The notes under the pieces were generated by a model, which worked only from the letters and a program-made list of their open reading frames with translations, had not been told where the DNA came from and ran no database searches. Source: CAZUNO01 sp964621445 [NCBI: Candidatus Hadarchaeota archaeon] (GTDB taxonomy: Archaea > CAYQAE01 > CAYVLA01). Taken from it: a stretch of DNA of 64,000 nucleotides. Shown in pieces: positions 1 to 8,915 of the stretch. The stretch lies in NCBI GenBank assembly GCA_964621445.1, contig CAZUNO010000003.1, positions 86,961-150,960 of the forward strand, in the 5' to 3' direction. A program made the position numbers and the translations under genes. Numbering within the stretch: position 1 is the first letter of the stretch; every line of letters starts with the position of its first letter.

Positions 1-201
1 GTTGATGTAGTCATCTATAGCCACCTTGAGGAGATATGGCTGGACAACTCCAAGGACAGAGCCCGAAGAAACCAGGATGACGGATGCGATGAATCGTTTC
101 TTGTAGTCCATTAGGAAGGACCAGAGCCTGGCCATCAGGGCACGGTCAGGCATCTCACGTTCAAAGCCCTCATCCTCCATCATGTGGTGATGCCTTCTCA
201 T
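1..201 (-). CDS. ABC exporter half-transporter, N-terminal fragment
   Basis: Start of a second ABC exporter subunit, cut by the window edge. The visible 67 residues have a His/Met-rich N terminus (MRRHHHMMEDEG), then a basic stretch and a first membrane helix ending in QPYLLKVAIDDYI, which is typical of the first helix and elbow of type IV ABC exporters. Its ATG overlaps the stop of the upstream half-transporter by four bases (ATGA), so the two are translationally coupled. Because the upstream subunit has a degenerate catalytic site, this one is expected to carry the intact Walker B glutamate, but that part lies outside the window. Confidence 0.8.
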   Translation of the reverse strand, partial: MRRHHHMMEDEGFEREMPDRALMARLWSFLMDYKKRFIASVILVSSGSVLGVVQPYLLKVAIDDYIN

Positions 202-2027
202 CTCAGCACCTCCGCGCCCTTATCAGGTACCTCGCCGGAGGACTGAGCCTCGTATATCTTCCTGTAAACTCCTCCCTTCTCCAAGAGCTCCTGGTGGGTC
301 CCCTCTTCCGCTATCCTCCCGTCCTCCAATACTATGATGTGACTTCCCTTCCTCATCATCGACAACCTTTGAGTTATGATGAAGGTTGTGCGGTTCTCCA
401 AAAGGGCGTCCAGGGCTTTCTGGATTTCGTATTCAGTCTCGGTATCCACGCTCGAAGTGGAGTCGTCCAGGATGAGTATCTTGGGATCCATTAGCAGGGC
501 CCGGGCAATGGCTATCCTCTGCTTCTCTCCTCCCGAAAGGGTTACGCCCCTCTCTCCCACCTTGGTCTGGTATCCATTGGGCATTGAGCGGATGAATTGA
601 TCGGCCTCCGCTATCTTTGCGCAGTGGATGATCTCTTCCATGTTGGCGTCGGGCTTTCCGTAGGCGATATTCTCCTTGATGGTGGTTGAGAACAGGAAGG
701 TCTCCTGGGGGACTATCCCTATCTCCTCCCGGATGGACTTCAGCTTCAGGTCCCGTAGGTCATGCCCATCTATCTTCACCGAACCCGAGTCGGGGTCGTA
801 GAATCTTGGGATTAGTTTAATTACGGTGCTCTTGCCGGACCCCGTGGCTCCCAACAAAACCACCGTCTCCCCCGGGTCGATGTCGAAGGATACGTTTTCC
901 AAACTAAGTTGATCCTCCCTATAACCAAAGGATACTTGATCGAAGGTCACCCTTCCTTCAACATCCTCAATATCGACGGCATCAGGCTTTTCCTGTACGT
1001 CCGATTTGGCATCCATTATCTCGAATACCCTCTTGCCGCCGGCAATGGCATCCCGGTATAGCCTGGTCATGTTCCCAAGCATTCTAAGTGGGCGGATGAG
1101 TCTCGTGAGATACATGGTAAAGGCGACCAGTACACCTACCTTCAGATTCCCGTTTACGACCTGGTATCCCCCATAGATGATTATAATCGCCATACCGATG
1201 GTTGACAGTAGGGAGGTCAAGGGTGAATAAATGGCCCTGATACGTGCCAGGGTGATCGACAGGTCGAAGTATGACTCGTTCCTCTCCTTGAATTTCCCTA
1301 ACTGTTCTTTCTGGTGGCCGAATGCGGTTAACACGTCCGATCCGGTTAGGCTCTCCTGGAGAACGGAATTCATTCTGCCAAACATATCCCGGCTTTTATA
1401 CAGAGGCTCCCTGAGAAGAGAAGAATAGCGCCTCATGGCCAGCACGATGAGTGGCCCGGTGGAAAAGGCCAACACGGTCAGTACCGGGGCTTTCAGTTCG
1501 AATACACAGATGAAGAACACCACCACGAAGCCGATCAGCGCCTGTGATATCATTCTGAACCCAAAGCTGAGAAAGCGGCGGATTAGATTGACGTCCATGG
1601 TGGTTCTGGACATGAGTTGACCGGTCTCGGTTTGGTCAAAGAAGGCGAATGACTTGGACTGTATGCTTTCGTAAATGTCCTTTCTAAGCTCGTAGATTAC
1701 CTTCTGGGCCACTATCTCCCCCAGGTAACGCTGGAAAAAGCCGAATAGACCTGATGCGGCGGTAACCGCCACGATCATGCTCGCTAAAAACAGGACCCTG
1801 CTCTGGTCCTCGGTCCTTATGGCATCATCTATTATGGTTCTCACGTAAAGGGCCGGCATGGCGTCCAGTATGGAAACGGAAACCAGGCAGATGACAACCA
1901 CGATGGAATATTTCCAGTGTTTTATCCAGTAGCCGAAAAGCCGTTTGAATATTCCGGTACCTCCCTTTACATCTAGATACTCCTCTTGATTTGTTGAGGT
2001 TGGAGGTGGACCTGGTGGACCGGGCAA
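198..2027 (-). CDS. ABC exporter half-transporter with degenerate Walker B site
   Basis: A 609-residue membrane exporter subunit: six membrane helices (residues about 35-330) followed by a nucleotide-binding domain. Visible motifs are Walker A GATGSGKST, Q-loop IVPQETFLF, signature LSGGEKQ, and an H-loop region ending in ITQRLS, with Gln at the usual His position. Walker B reads LILDDSTSSVD, so the catalytic Glu is Asp. Such a site is known for the inactive half of heterodimeric exporters (TM287/288, BmrCD type), and the coupled downstream gene fits as the active partner. The N terminus is Pro/Gly rich. Start is TTG; an alternative ATG seven bases upstream is in another frame. Substrate cannot be told. 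Confidence 0.9.
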   Translation of the reverse strand: MPGPPGPPPTSTNQEEYLDVKGGTGIFKRLFGYWIKHWKYSIVVVICLVSVSILDAMPALYVRTIIDDAIRTEDQSRVLFLASMIVAVTAASGLFGFFQRYLGEIVAQKVIYELRKDIYESIQSKSFAFFDQTETGQLMSRTTMDVNLIRRFLSFGFRMISQALIGFVVVFFICVFELKAPVLTVLAFSTGPLIVLAMRRYSSLLREPLYKSRDMFGRMNSVLQESLTGSDVLTAFGHQKEQLGKFKERNESYFDLSITLARIRAIYSPLTSLLSTIGMAIIIIYGGYQVVNGNLKVGVLVAFTMYLTRLIRPLRMLGNMTRLYRDAIAGGKRVFEIMDAKSDVQEKPDAVDIEDVEGRVTFDQVSFGYREDQLSLENVSFDIDPGETVVLLGATGSGKSTVIKLIPRFYDPDSGSVKIDGHDLRDLKLKSIREEIGIVPQETFLFSTTIKENIAYGKPDANMEEIIHCAKIAEADQFIRSMPNGYQTKVGERGVTLSGGEKQRIAIARALLMDPKILILDDSTSSVDTETEYEIQKALDALLENRTTFIITQRLSMMRKGSHIIVLEDGRIAEEGTHQELLEKGGVYRKIYEAQSSGEVPDKGAEVLR

Positions 2028-2119
2028 CGATCAATCATTCCCCTTGCTACTTTCCGAGAGGGATTCTCTATAGTGCGGTATCGAATAGTTCGATTACGAT
2101 ATTATAACTCTTTCCATAA

Positions 2120-2668
2120 TTATGAGCCATTACCCCGTCCTAATATCAGTTTCACTTTTTCTCGAATTCTGTCCGGCAGAGAATCCCTATTCTGCGGAGT
2201 CACGACAACGAGTTCCACATCATCTCTGGACTTGACCTCTCCCGCAAAACCGGTCGAGGCCCTCTGATGAATTGCAGCCACTACTGGTATAGATAAATCC
2301 AGGATCCTCCCCACCTCCTGCCTGAAAACGGGACTTTTCATCTCCATGGGCCCTATCTCATCAATCAGGTACAGGTCTACATCCCTACTTAGCGCCTCCT
2401 TACTTATCCTCTCCACGTCCCTCAGGTTGACCCCATATCTCGATATCCTGGGCACATCGGAGGATGCCAGGGACACATGTGATAAGACCCCTCTCTCACC
2501 CCTAAGATCGACGATCTCAAACCCCTTTCTCCTTCCTCTTTCACGGATCTCCGGACAAACGATACCCCCAACCTCAAGCCCCTCCCCTTCCAGCATCTCC
2601 GCCGCCCTCTGGAGAACCGTGGTTTTTCCGCAGCCCGGAGGCCCGGTGATTAACAGATTTACCTTCAT
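2120..2668 (-). CDS. THEP1-type nucleoside-triphosphatase
   Basis: A 182-residue P-loop NTPase of the THEP1/NTPCR family, which hydrolyses NTPs in the cytoplasm; its cellular role is poorly known. Walker A is ITGPPGCGKTT at residues 7-17 and Walker B is LYLIDEIGPMEMKS, the characteristic family sequence. Length is normal for the family. It stands alone, divergently arranged with RNase HII. The start is an ATG directly before the P-loop strand, as in relatives. Confidence 0.9.
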   Translation of the reverse strand: MKVNLLITGPPGCGKTTVLQRAAEMLEGEGLEVGGIVCPEIRERGRRKGFEIVDLRGERGVLSHVSLASSDVPRISRYGVNLRDVERISKEALSRDVDLYLIDEIGPMEMKSPVFRQEVGRILDLSIPVVAAIHQRASTGFAGEVKSRDDVELVVVTPQNRDSLPDRIREKVKLILGRGNGS

Positions 2669-2747
2669 GCTCCACCTTTATCCACCCTCCTTTTTGCTAT
2701 TGTGTTAACAGATATTAGCAATGCCAGTGGCCCAAGCGATAGGTATC

Positions 2748-3407
2748 ATGATCCTCGGCATCGATGAGAGCGGAAGAGGTCCCGTAATAGGAGACATGGT
2801 AATAGCCGGGGTTCTTCTCCCAACCAAGGAATCAGAGCTGGAATTGGTGAAAAGCGGCGTCAAGGACAGCAAGAAACTCAGTAAGCACAAAAGGGAGGAT
2901 CTTTTTCCACTCATTCAGGAAATTAGCACCAAGGTGATCACCAAGGTCATTAGCGCCAGCCAGGTCGACGAATGGCGTAAGAACAAGGGGAGCCTCAATG
3001 ACATGGAGGCGAAGTTCTTTTCCCAGGTAATATCAGAGGCCCCGGCAAGGAGAATCTTCGTCGATTGTTCGGACGTGATCACCGGGACCTTCAGGGAGCG
3101 TATGGAACGTTACAAGGGAGGGAATATACAGGGCCTGGTCTGTCGTCACTTTGCCGATGACACCTTTCCAGTTGTCTCTGCCGCCAGCGTGGTGGCAAAG
3201 GTGGTGCGTGACCGAAGAATCTTCCGTCTCAGCCGCTCCTTCGGCGAGATGGGAAGCGGGTACTGCCACGATCCCCGGACCCTGAGTTTTCTCCAGAACT
3301 GGCTTGACGACAATGGCTCCTTTCCGGATTTCGTGCGCAAGACCTGGTATACGGCCCGCAGACTAAAGGACTCAAGAAACCAGCGGAAGTTAACGGATTG
3401 CTTTTGA
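2748..3407 (+). CDS. rnhB: Ribonuclease HII
   Basis: Removes ribonucleotides and RNA primers from DNA-RNA hybrids, using two metal ions. The acidic catalytic residues are visible: DESGRG near the N terminus, the VDCSD strand, and the MGSGYCHDPRT loop that corresponds to the family GSGYPSDP motif. Length about 219 residues is normal. I chose the ATG just before ILGIDESG because family members begin there; an upstream in-frame ATG at 2721 would add nine residues. It ends exactly where the convergent membrane-protein gene ends, with no spacer. Confidence 0.93.
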   Translation: MILGIDESGRGPVIGDMVIAGVLLPTKESELELVKSGVKDSKKLSKHKREDLFPLIQEISTKVITKVISASQVDEWRKNKGSLNDMEAKFFSQVISEAPARRIFVDCSDVITGTFRERMERYKGGNIQGLVCRHFADDTFPVVSAASVVAKVVRDRRIFRLSRSFGEMGSGYCHDPRTLSFLQNWLDDNGSFPDFVRKTWYTARRLKDSRNQRKLTDCF

Positions 3408-3812
3408 TTACAGCTTCCAGAGGTAAATAAATATCGCCGCTACGATAGCTACCTCGATAACGAAAGGCGTCACCAGGGGATAGAGATTGTAGCCCTGGAA
3501 ACTCCGCATCTTGTTCTGAAATAGCACCATATAGAATAGGAAGGCAAATAAAGCGGTGCCAATTATTGATAACACCGAATATTTTAGGTTCCGGGCATAA
3601 ATACAAAGGAAAGCGAAGAAACCTCCAACCGCCAAGAAGCCAAGAGTGGCCAGGGCCAGAAGAATCGTCCATACCCAGGTAAGGATGTTCATAAGCCCAT
3701 CCTCCCCTTCATCATCTTCTTCCTCCGCCAATGCTGGTGAGATTACTGCTGAAGCGATCAGGATCAAGATGAGGGCAAGATATATGCCGCGCCTTAAGAC
3801 AGATTTGTTCAC
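3408..3812 (-). CDS. Small membrane protein with signal peptide
   Basis: A 134-residue protein I do not recognise. It starts with a cleavable-looking signal (basic MNKSVLRRG, hydrophobic core, SPALA) followed by an acidic linker EEEDDEGEDG, then three membrane helices (about residues 42-72, 80-100 and 112-132). No catalytic motif is seen. Probably an integral membrane protein with an acidic N-terminal segment outside the cell. It is read toward RNase HII and has no gene directly upstream on its strand. Confidence 0.7.
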   Translation of the reverse strand: MNKSVLRRGIYLALILILIASAVISPALAEEEDDEGEDGLMNILTWVWTILLALATLGFLAVGGFFAFLCIYARNLKYSVLSIIGTALFAFLFYMVLFQNKMRSFQGYNLYPLVTPFVIEVAIVAAIFIYLWKL

Positions 3813-3911
3813 TGAATCACCACCGAGCGATCATCGATCTCTCTTAAAATATATTTCGCATAGCCCAAATGAAACGTATTCAAAAGGGTTTGAGAATTAA
3901 GACCCGTTATT

Positions 3912-4466
3912 TCAGGCTTTTTTCTCCCATCTTCTGGTCAGGAATAGGGAAAAATTGTTTGCCAGAATGTGGAAAGTAATGGGAAATACGATATTCGGCA
4001 TCATATACTTGAAAAGAAATCCCAGAATTATGCCTATGGCAAAGGCGTATGCAACCTCCACCAGGGACTCGTATCCTATGTAATGCATCACCCCAAATAT
4101 TACCGCTGATGGTATAACCCCGACGACGCTAAGGAGAAACCCCCGGAAAAAGAGTTCCTCCCCAGTTGCCACAGCTACATTCAGGGCCAAAATATCCCTA
4201 GGCTCCAACCTGTTGGCCAGGATCTCCTCCAACCTGTTTCCATATCCCAGATACCTGGGAAGATAAAGAAATGGGATAATGAAGATAAAAAGAACGGTAC
4301 CGTACAGAATCGCTATCTCCCAATTCTGGGTAGTGATTCCCATTGAGGAGGGGTTTCCAGTAAGAACCAGGTAACCCAAGGTTATGCCCGTGAACACCAA
4401 GGATTGAACTAGGGTCAGCCTAATGATGTCCTCTCTTTCTATGTGTAAATACTCCTCCTCTGGCAT
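3912..4466 (-). CDS. CPBP family intramembrane metalloprotease
   Basis: A 184-residue polytopic protein of the CPBP (Abi, CAAX-protease-like) family. The three family motifs are present in membrane segments: EELFFRG (EExxxR), VIFGVMH (FxxxH) and HILANN (HxxxN), which would bind the metal and catalyse peptide cleavage within the membrane. Substrate is unknown. It ends 15 bases upstream in the direction of the sugar isomerase gene, which lies on the same strand in the order isomerase then protease, so the pair may be one transcript. Confidence 0.88.
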   Translation of the reverse strand: MPEEEYLHIEREDIIRLTLVQSLVFTGITLGYLVLTGNPSSMGITTQNWEIAILYGTVLFIFIIPFLYLPRYLGYGNRLEEILANRLEPRDILALNVAVATGEELFFRGFLLSVVGVIPSAVIFGVMHYIGYESLVEVAYAFAIGIILGFLFKYMMPNIVFPITFHILANNFSLFLTRRWEKKA

Positions 4467-4481
4467 TTGTCAACACTTTTG

Positions 4482-5294
4482 CTATTTTCCGGTTATTCCT
4501 CTGATGTAATCCAGGTCATCCCTGGTTCGGGATATTATGTCCCCAGCTTTTAAGTCGCCGTACTCGCTGTGAAGAGAAATAGGGCCAGAGAAGGCCATGG
4601 CTTCCAGGTTCTTGAAAACCTCGGGCCAGGGCACCATGCCCTGGCTCAAGGGAACATGCCTTACATTCCAGGTTTTTGGTTTCCGGGGACCCCTTTCCCA
4701 GATGAAGTCCTTAACGGCAACCATCTTGGTTCTCTCAGAGAGGAGGTCCATGGATAATTTCCAGCCCGATCGACCTCCCTCCACTACCATGTGCCCCGGA
4801 TCGATATATGCTCCAATATATTCCGGATCGAGATCCTTGAGTAGATTGTAAACCAGGCACCCGGTTCCCGAAACGTAATCGCCTGCATGTATGTGGAGTC
4901 CTGCCGCCACGCCGTGCTCTTCCGCCAGAGCCTGGATTTCGGATAAATCTTTTTTTACCACCTTCAGCTGATGTAATAGCTTTCCAAACCCCTCGTACTT
5001 CCAGTAGCCCAGCTTCAAATAATCAACCCCGCATCTACCGGCCGCTTCGAAAATCTGACCTGAAAGGGGGTCAGATGCATCGGTGATCGAGGTGGTGATC
5101 ATGGGTACCTTTAGGCCGTGGGATTCAAGGATATCCACCGCTTGCGGGAGAGTTGAAATTGCATCCTGTGGCCGTATATGTCCACCAGGCCTTACGGTTA
5201 GGTCAACTCCATCCATTCCCAAGGCAGATACCTCTTTGCCTAAACGGTCGATTGAGAATGACCCGAGCTTCTTGCTAAACATCACTAGATCCAT
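4482..5294 (-). CDS. Sugar phosphate isomerase/epimerase-like TIM barrel protein
   Basis: A 270-residue protein of the xylose-isomerase-like TIM barrel family (AP endonuclease family 2 fold). The pattern is typical: FSIDRLGKEVSALGMDGVDLTVRPGGH at the start of the barrel, LHIHAGDYV, and IDPGHMVVEGG with metal-binding acidic and His residues, ending with the strand GPISLHSEYGD. It probably isomerises or epimerises a sugar or polyol, but substrate cannot be assigned. It likely shares a transcript with the downstream CPBP protease gene. Confidence 0.82.
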   Translation of the reverse strand: MDLVMFSKKLGSFSIDRLGKEVSALGMDGVDLTVRPGGHIRPQDAISTLPQAVDILESHGLKVPMITTSITDASDPLSGQIFEAAGRCGVDYLKLGYWKYEGFGKLLHQLKVVKKDLSEIQALAEEHGVAAGLHIHAGDYVSGTGCLVYNLLKDLDPEYIGAYIDPGHMVVEGGRSGWKLSMDLLSERTKMVAVKDFIWERGPRKPKTWNVRHVPLSQGMVPWPEVFKNLEAMAFSGPISLHSEYGDLKAGDIISRTRDDLDYIRGITGK

Positions 5295-5384
5295 CTAAAG
5301 CCTCCTCAGGAGCTCTACTGGGGTAAGATAATGCTTTTTCCCTTTTCTGATCGGCAAAAGAAAGATAACTCCTCCGCAAATACA

Positions 5385-5391
5385 TTTTTAA
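5385..5391 (+). promoter_or_regulatory. Archaeal TATA box for the 35-residue peptide gene
   Basis: The T/A run tttttaa lies about 40 bases before the ATG at 5428, which would place transcription start near 5415, just at the purine-rich ribosome site gaggtg. This supports the small gene being expressed on its own. Confidence 0.4.
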
Positions 5392-5427
5392 GGTATTTGG
5401 AAGGCTTCTTGTAGAGGTGTACCTTTA

Positions 5428-5535
5428 ATGCTCCAAGTTTTCGGCAACGTAGGGGTCGTGCTGGCCCTCATATCCGGCGGGATCGCAATCCTCAGCTTGG
5501 TGTTGATTCTCTACTTCGCCAAGTTTGTACCCTGA
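5428..5535 (+). CDS. 35-residue single-helix membrane peptide
   Basis: A very short ORF whose product is almost entirely one membrane helix: MLQVFGNVGVV, a hydrophobic core, ending LYFAKFVP. It has a Shine-Dalgarno-like gaggtg nine bases before the ATG and a TATA-like box upstream, in an otherwise empty 356-base gap between divergent genes. The hydrophobic run with a few positively charged or aromatic end residues is what is expected of a single-pass peptide. Function unknown; similar mini-proteins occur in the ABC operon at 21.9-22.3 kb. Confidence 0.5.
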   Translation: MLQVFGNVGVVLALISGGIAILSLVLILYFAKFVP

Positions 5536-5668
5536 TTCCGAGAGCTGGAACACCTCGCCAAAACGAGGATCCCCAACCGGTGCTATTTTAGGTACCTCGT
5601 AGTTCCCTATCCGATCGCGGGCAACCTCTTCTCTCTATCAATTCGGGCCATTGCCATGGAGTATTTTC

Positions 5669-7426
5669 ATGAATAAATCTCCCAAAGGACCCTGTCTTAG
5701 CCTTTCGAGTTATATCACGGCTCAAGCCGTTTCCAAGCACTTTTCGTCGCCCCCAGGTAGTGCTGATTCAATAGATCTATTGCAAAATTTGGGTATAACC
5801 CGGGCCTATGTCGAGTTTTACCGGGGAGGAATAACGATACCGGAGGAACTCCTCAGGTCAACAAAATCTGCTCTTGAAGAGGCGGGAATACAAACCTCCG
5901 GGGGTATTGCCACCACTCATGGGAAGGGAGAGACCGAGGGATCGACCGGAGCGAGCTTCTGGCTGTGCTTCACCTCCCGGAAGACCTCCAGATGTCTGGA
6001 GCAAGCGATTCGTATTGGGGCTAGGGTATTTGATCGTATAATCGTCGACGACTTCCTATGCACCGATTGTACCTGTAGCAGGTGTAGATCAAGGAAAGGT
6101 AAGAGGGAATGGTCAGGTTTTCGACGATCCCTCCTTTCGTCCTTCGCGGAAGAGTACCTTATCGGGCCGGCCAAGGAGGAAAATCCAGAGGTTACGATGA
6201 TCATAAAATACCCCCAGTGGTACGACCGATTCCATGTGTATGGATATGACGTGGAGAGGGGGAGTGAAATTTTTGACGGGGTTTGGGTCGGAACGGAGAT
6301 TAGGGACCCGAGGGTTGATTTCGTACACCAATACCAGGCGTTTTCCAACTATAGATACATTACATCGGTTGCTGGTGAAAAGGTGGGAGGAGCTTGGTTT
6401 GACCATCTTTGGTGCTACCCGGAGATATACCTTGAGCAGGCCTTTCAGAGCGTGCTAGCAGGGTCAAAAGAACTCGTGCTTTTCTCTTTCAGCCCACGAA
6501 GATACGACCTCCAAAATCCCAATACCAATACTCTGATTGACAGGCGTGAACTTCTAAACAGGTTATGCACCGAGATTTCCGGGCTAACCCATCTAGGAGT
6601 CGAGGCATATAAACCCCATAACAGCGACCCGGGTACTGAAAATTACATTTTCGACTACCTGGGTATGCTGGGGATACCCACACTAGTCACCTCCTGTCGA
6701 CCCAAAACCAGGAGCCTCATTTTAACTACCCACTCGTTAAGCGATCCCGACATCGAAAACTTCCTCCTAGACCTGGACTCTGGTTCAACTGTACTGGCCA
6801 CCAGTGGATTCCTGGAGGGCGTTAAGGATAATGGTATGATTCGACGCGCCTTCGGCCTTTCGGATCCTCCGGTGACAAGAAAGAGATTCTTCCCCTACCG
6901 CTTTACAGTTTCGGGAAGCGAGGTATGTGCCGAGGAACGCGTTCTATTCCGGTCTTTACTAAATACCGACGGGGCCCAGGTCCTAGCGACTGCTCACTGG
7001 GATGAAGATCACCCAACTTTGTCCATGAACCAGGAGGACGACATTACATATGTCGGTGCCTGTCTTGACACCTATAGCTCCCAACCCTTTCACCCCTCTC
7101 CCAGCGTGACAACCGCAGAGCCTGTATCCCTGGTCCATCTGCCCGCGCCTTATGCCAACGCCCTTAGAGCCCCTCTATTGGACCCCTTGGGAATACGATT
7201 CCATGCACCGCCAAAGGTTGGGCTTTATGCGTTTTCTAATCCAGGAGAAAACGAAATTTCCAAGCTCGTACTGGAGAACTTCGGAGATCAGGAGACTACC
7301 ACAATCCTTGAACTTCCCAAATACATGCAACCAGTCCTGGACAGATGCATGTGGGAAAGGGAAGGTCGAAAGCTTGAGGTCAAACTCCCAAGACGGGACA
7401 TTGAACTGATGTCTCGCCAACCATGA
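5669..7426 (+). CDS. Glycosidase-like TIM barrel protein with Rossmann-like C-terminal half
   Basis: A protein of about 585 residues. The N-terminal half reads as a TIM barrel: GITRAYVEFYRGG, then IIVDDFLCTDCTCSRCR, where an acidic pair at a strand end is followed by a CxxCxCxxC cluster. This is similar to hypothetical glycosyl hydrolase family GHL6 proteins, which have a CxC-x2-C motif after the DxF strand. The rest (from about residue 300) resembles a beta-galactosidase trimerisation-type Rossmann domain, then beta-rich sequence. A carbohydrate role is inferred, not shown. I chose the ATG at 5669, seven bases after ggag; an upstream TTG at 5651 is in frame. The protein at 23329 has the same motif. 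Next gene is a MATE exporter 13 bases on. Confidence 0.6.
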   Translation: MNKSPKGPCLSLSSYITAQAVSKHFSSPPGSADSIDLLQNLGITRAYVEFYRGGITIPEELLRSTKSALEEAGIQTSGGIATTHGKGETEGSTGASFWLCFTSRKTSRCLEQAIRIGARVFDRIIVDDFLCTDCTCSRCRSRKGKREWSGFRRSLLSSFAEEYLIGPAKEENPEVTMIIKYPQWYDRFHVYGYDVERGSEIFDGVWVGTEIRDPRVDFVHQYQAFSNYRYITSVAGEKVGGAWFDHLWCYPEIYLEQAFQSVLAGSKELVLFSFSPRRYDLQNPNTNTLIDRRELLNRLCTEISGLTHLGVEAYKPHNSDPGTENYIFDYLGMLGIPTLVTSCRPKTRSLILTTHSLSDPDIENFLLDLDSGSTVLATSGFLEGVKDNGMIRRAFGLSDPPVTRKRFFPYRFTVSGSEVCAEERVLFRSLLNTDGAQVLATAHWDEDHPTLSMNQEDDITYVGACLDTYSSQPFHPSPSVTTAEPVSLVHLPAPYANALRAPLLDPLGIRFHAPPKVGLYAFSNPGENEISKLVLENFGDQETTTILELPKYMQPVLDRCMWEREGRKLEVKLPRRDIELMSRQP

Positions 7427-7439
7427 GGCCCTTATCTTG

Positions 7440-8915
7440 ATGGGTAGCAAATCGACTAGTAAACTTAATCTAACCAAGGGGCCGATACTTCGGCCCTTAT
7501 TTACTCTATCACTTCCGATAATGATTACCTATGGAATGCAAACGGCCTATAATGTGGCCGACACCTTCTGGCTAGGGCGGATTGGGGCCGAAGCTGTTGC
7601 TGCGCTGTCCATTGCCTGGCCGTTGATCTTTTTGCTAATTTCAATCGCCGGGGGACTGGCAGTGGCGGGAACCACTCTCGTGGCCCAATACACGGGTGCG
7701 GAGGACCAGGAAAGCGCTGATTTCGTGGCCGGGCAGATCCTCTTCCTCTTGCTTGCGGTAGGAATTGCCTTCAGTGCAGCCGGTTTCCTATTGGCAGAGA
7801 CCCTTATGGAACTGATCGGAGCTCCGCCGGAGGTCCTGCCCCTGGCAACAACATATGTGAAAATAATTTTTGGGGGTATCGTCCTCATGTTTGGTTTTTA
7901 CATATTCCAGTCCATAATCAGCGGTTGGGGGGACACGGTAACTCCCATGAAGATCATGGTATTGTCCGCTACTTTGAATATAGTGCTCGATCCACTTCTC
8001 ATATTCGGGGTGGGCCCCTTTCCGAGGATGGAGGTTGCGGGTGCAGCTGTGGCCACGGTTTTCGCTAGGGGCATTGGATCTCTCATAGGTTTCTATCTCC
8101 TGTTCTCGGGAAAGAAAGGAATAACCCTTCGGCTGGAAAATATGAAACCAGATATGGAGACCCTTTCTCGCATCATCAGGATAGGCATTCCATCCTCCAT
8201 TGAACAGTCAACCATGGCCCTGGGATTCACGTTCATGATGAGCATAGTGGCCGGTTTCGGGACCTATACCCTCGCCGCTTTTGGCATCGGCAACAGGATA
8301 TCATCGGTAATTTTCATGCCTATGATGGGCTTCGCCACGGCAATTACCATCATGGTTGGCCAAAATCTGGGAGGAGAAAAGACCAAACGCGCGGAAAGAA
8401 TTGGCTGGCTTGGGGCTGGTGCTATATTCCTGGGGATGACCGTGGGCGGAGCACTCTGTTTCATCTTTTCGCAGGGGCTTGTGGGCATCTTTATCACCCA
8501 GGAAGATGAGGCGGTGATAGAGTTGGGATCCCAGTTCATCCGGATAATTGCCTTCGGCCTGGGTTTTGTGGGCGTTCTCCGTGTCCTCAACGGGGCGTTC
8601 CGAGGAGCCGGAGACACCATAACTGCGATGATCCTATCAATACTATCCTTATGGGTCATCCGGCTGCCACTAGCATACGTGCTAGGGCCCCAGATGGGAA
8701 CTGATGGCCTCTGGTTAGCGGTATTGATAGGAAATGTGGGAGGAGGCCTGGCGGCGGTTATAGTTTTTTGGCTTGGAAGATGGAAAAGGAAGTCCATCTC
8801 CGAGAGAGGATGGACCAAAACCCCAGCTCAACCAAGTCCAAATATTGATCCCCCGGGTGATGATTGCAAAAGCAATAAAACAGGCCCCGGGGAACTACGA
8901 GGTAATGAAACCTAG
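7440..8915 (+). CDS. MATE family efflux transporter
   Basis: A 491-residue polytopic exporter with the two-fold MATE repeat: residues 20-230 and 240-440 each start with LxLPIM or IGIPSS type helices followed by NxxDTFWLG-like and QN sequence (VADTFWLGRIG, MVGQNLGG). MATE proteins export cationic or organic compounds using Na+ or H+. The C-terminal 40 residues are hydrophilic and Pro-rich. Its stop lies 11 bases inside the next gene (start at 8905), so the two are coupled. The substrate is unknown. Confidence 0.92.
   Translation: MGSKSTSKLNLTKGPILRPLFTLSLPIMITYGMQTAYNVADTFWLGRIGAEAVAALSIAWPLIFLLISIAGGLAVAGTTLVAQYTGAEDQESADFVAGQILFLLLAVGIAFSAAGFLLAETLMELIGAPPEVLPLATTYVKIIFGGIVLMFGFYIFQSIISGWGDTVTPMKIMVLSATLNIVLDPLLIFGVGPFPRMEVAGAAVATVFARGIGSLIGFYLLFSGKKGITLRLENMKPDMETLSRIIRIGIPSSIEQSTMALGFTFMMSIVAGFGTYTLAAFGIGNRISSVIFMPMMGFATAITIMVGQNLGGEKTKRAERIGWLGAGAIFLGMTVGGALCFIFSQGLVGIFITQEDEAVIELGSQFIRIIAFGLGFVGVLRVLNGAFRGAGDTITAMILSILSLWVIRLPLAYVLGPQMGTDGLWLAVLIGNVGGGLAAVIVFWLGRWKRKSISERGWTKTPAQPSPNIDPPGDDCKSNKTGPGELRGNET

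Noticed and set aside
8264-8818. 184-residue minus-strand ORF
   Set aside because: Antisense to MATE coding sequence and shows no domain features.
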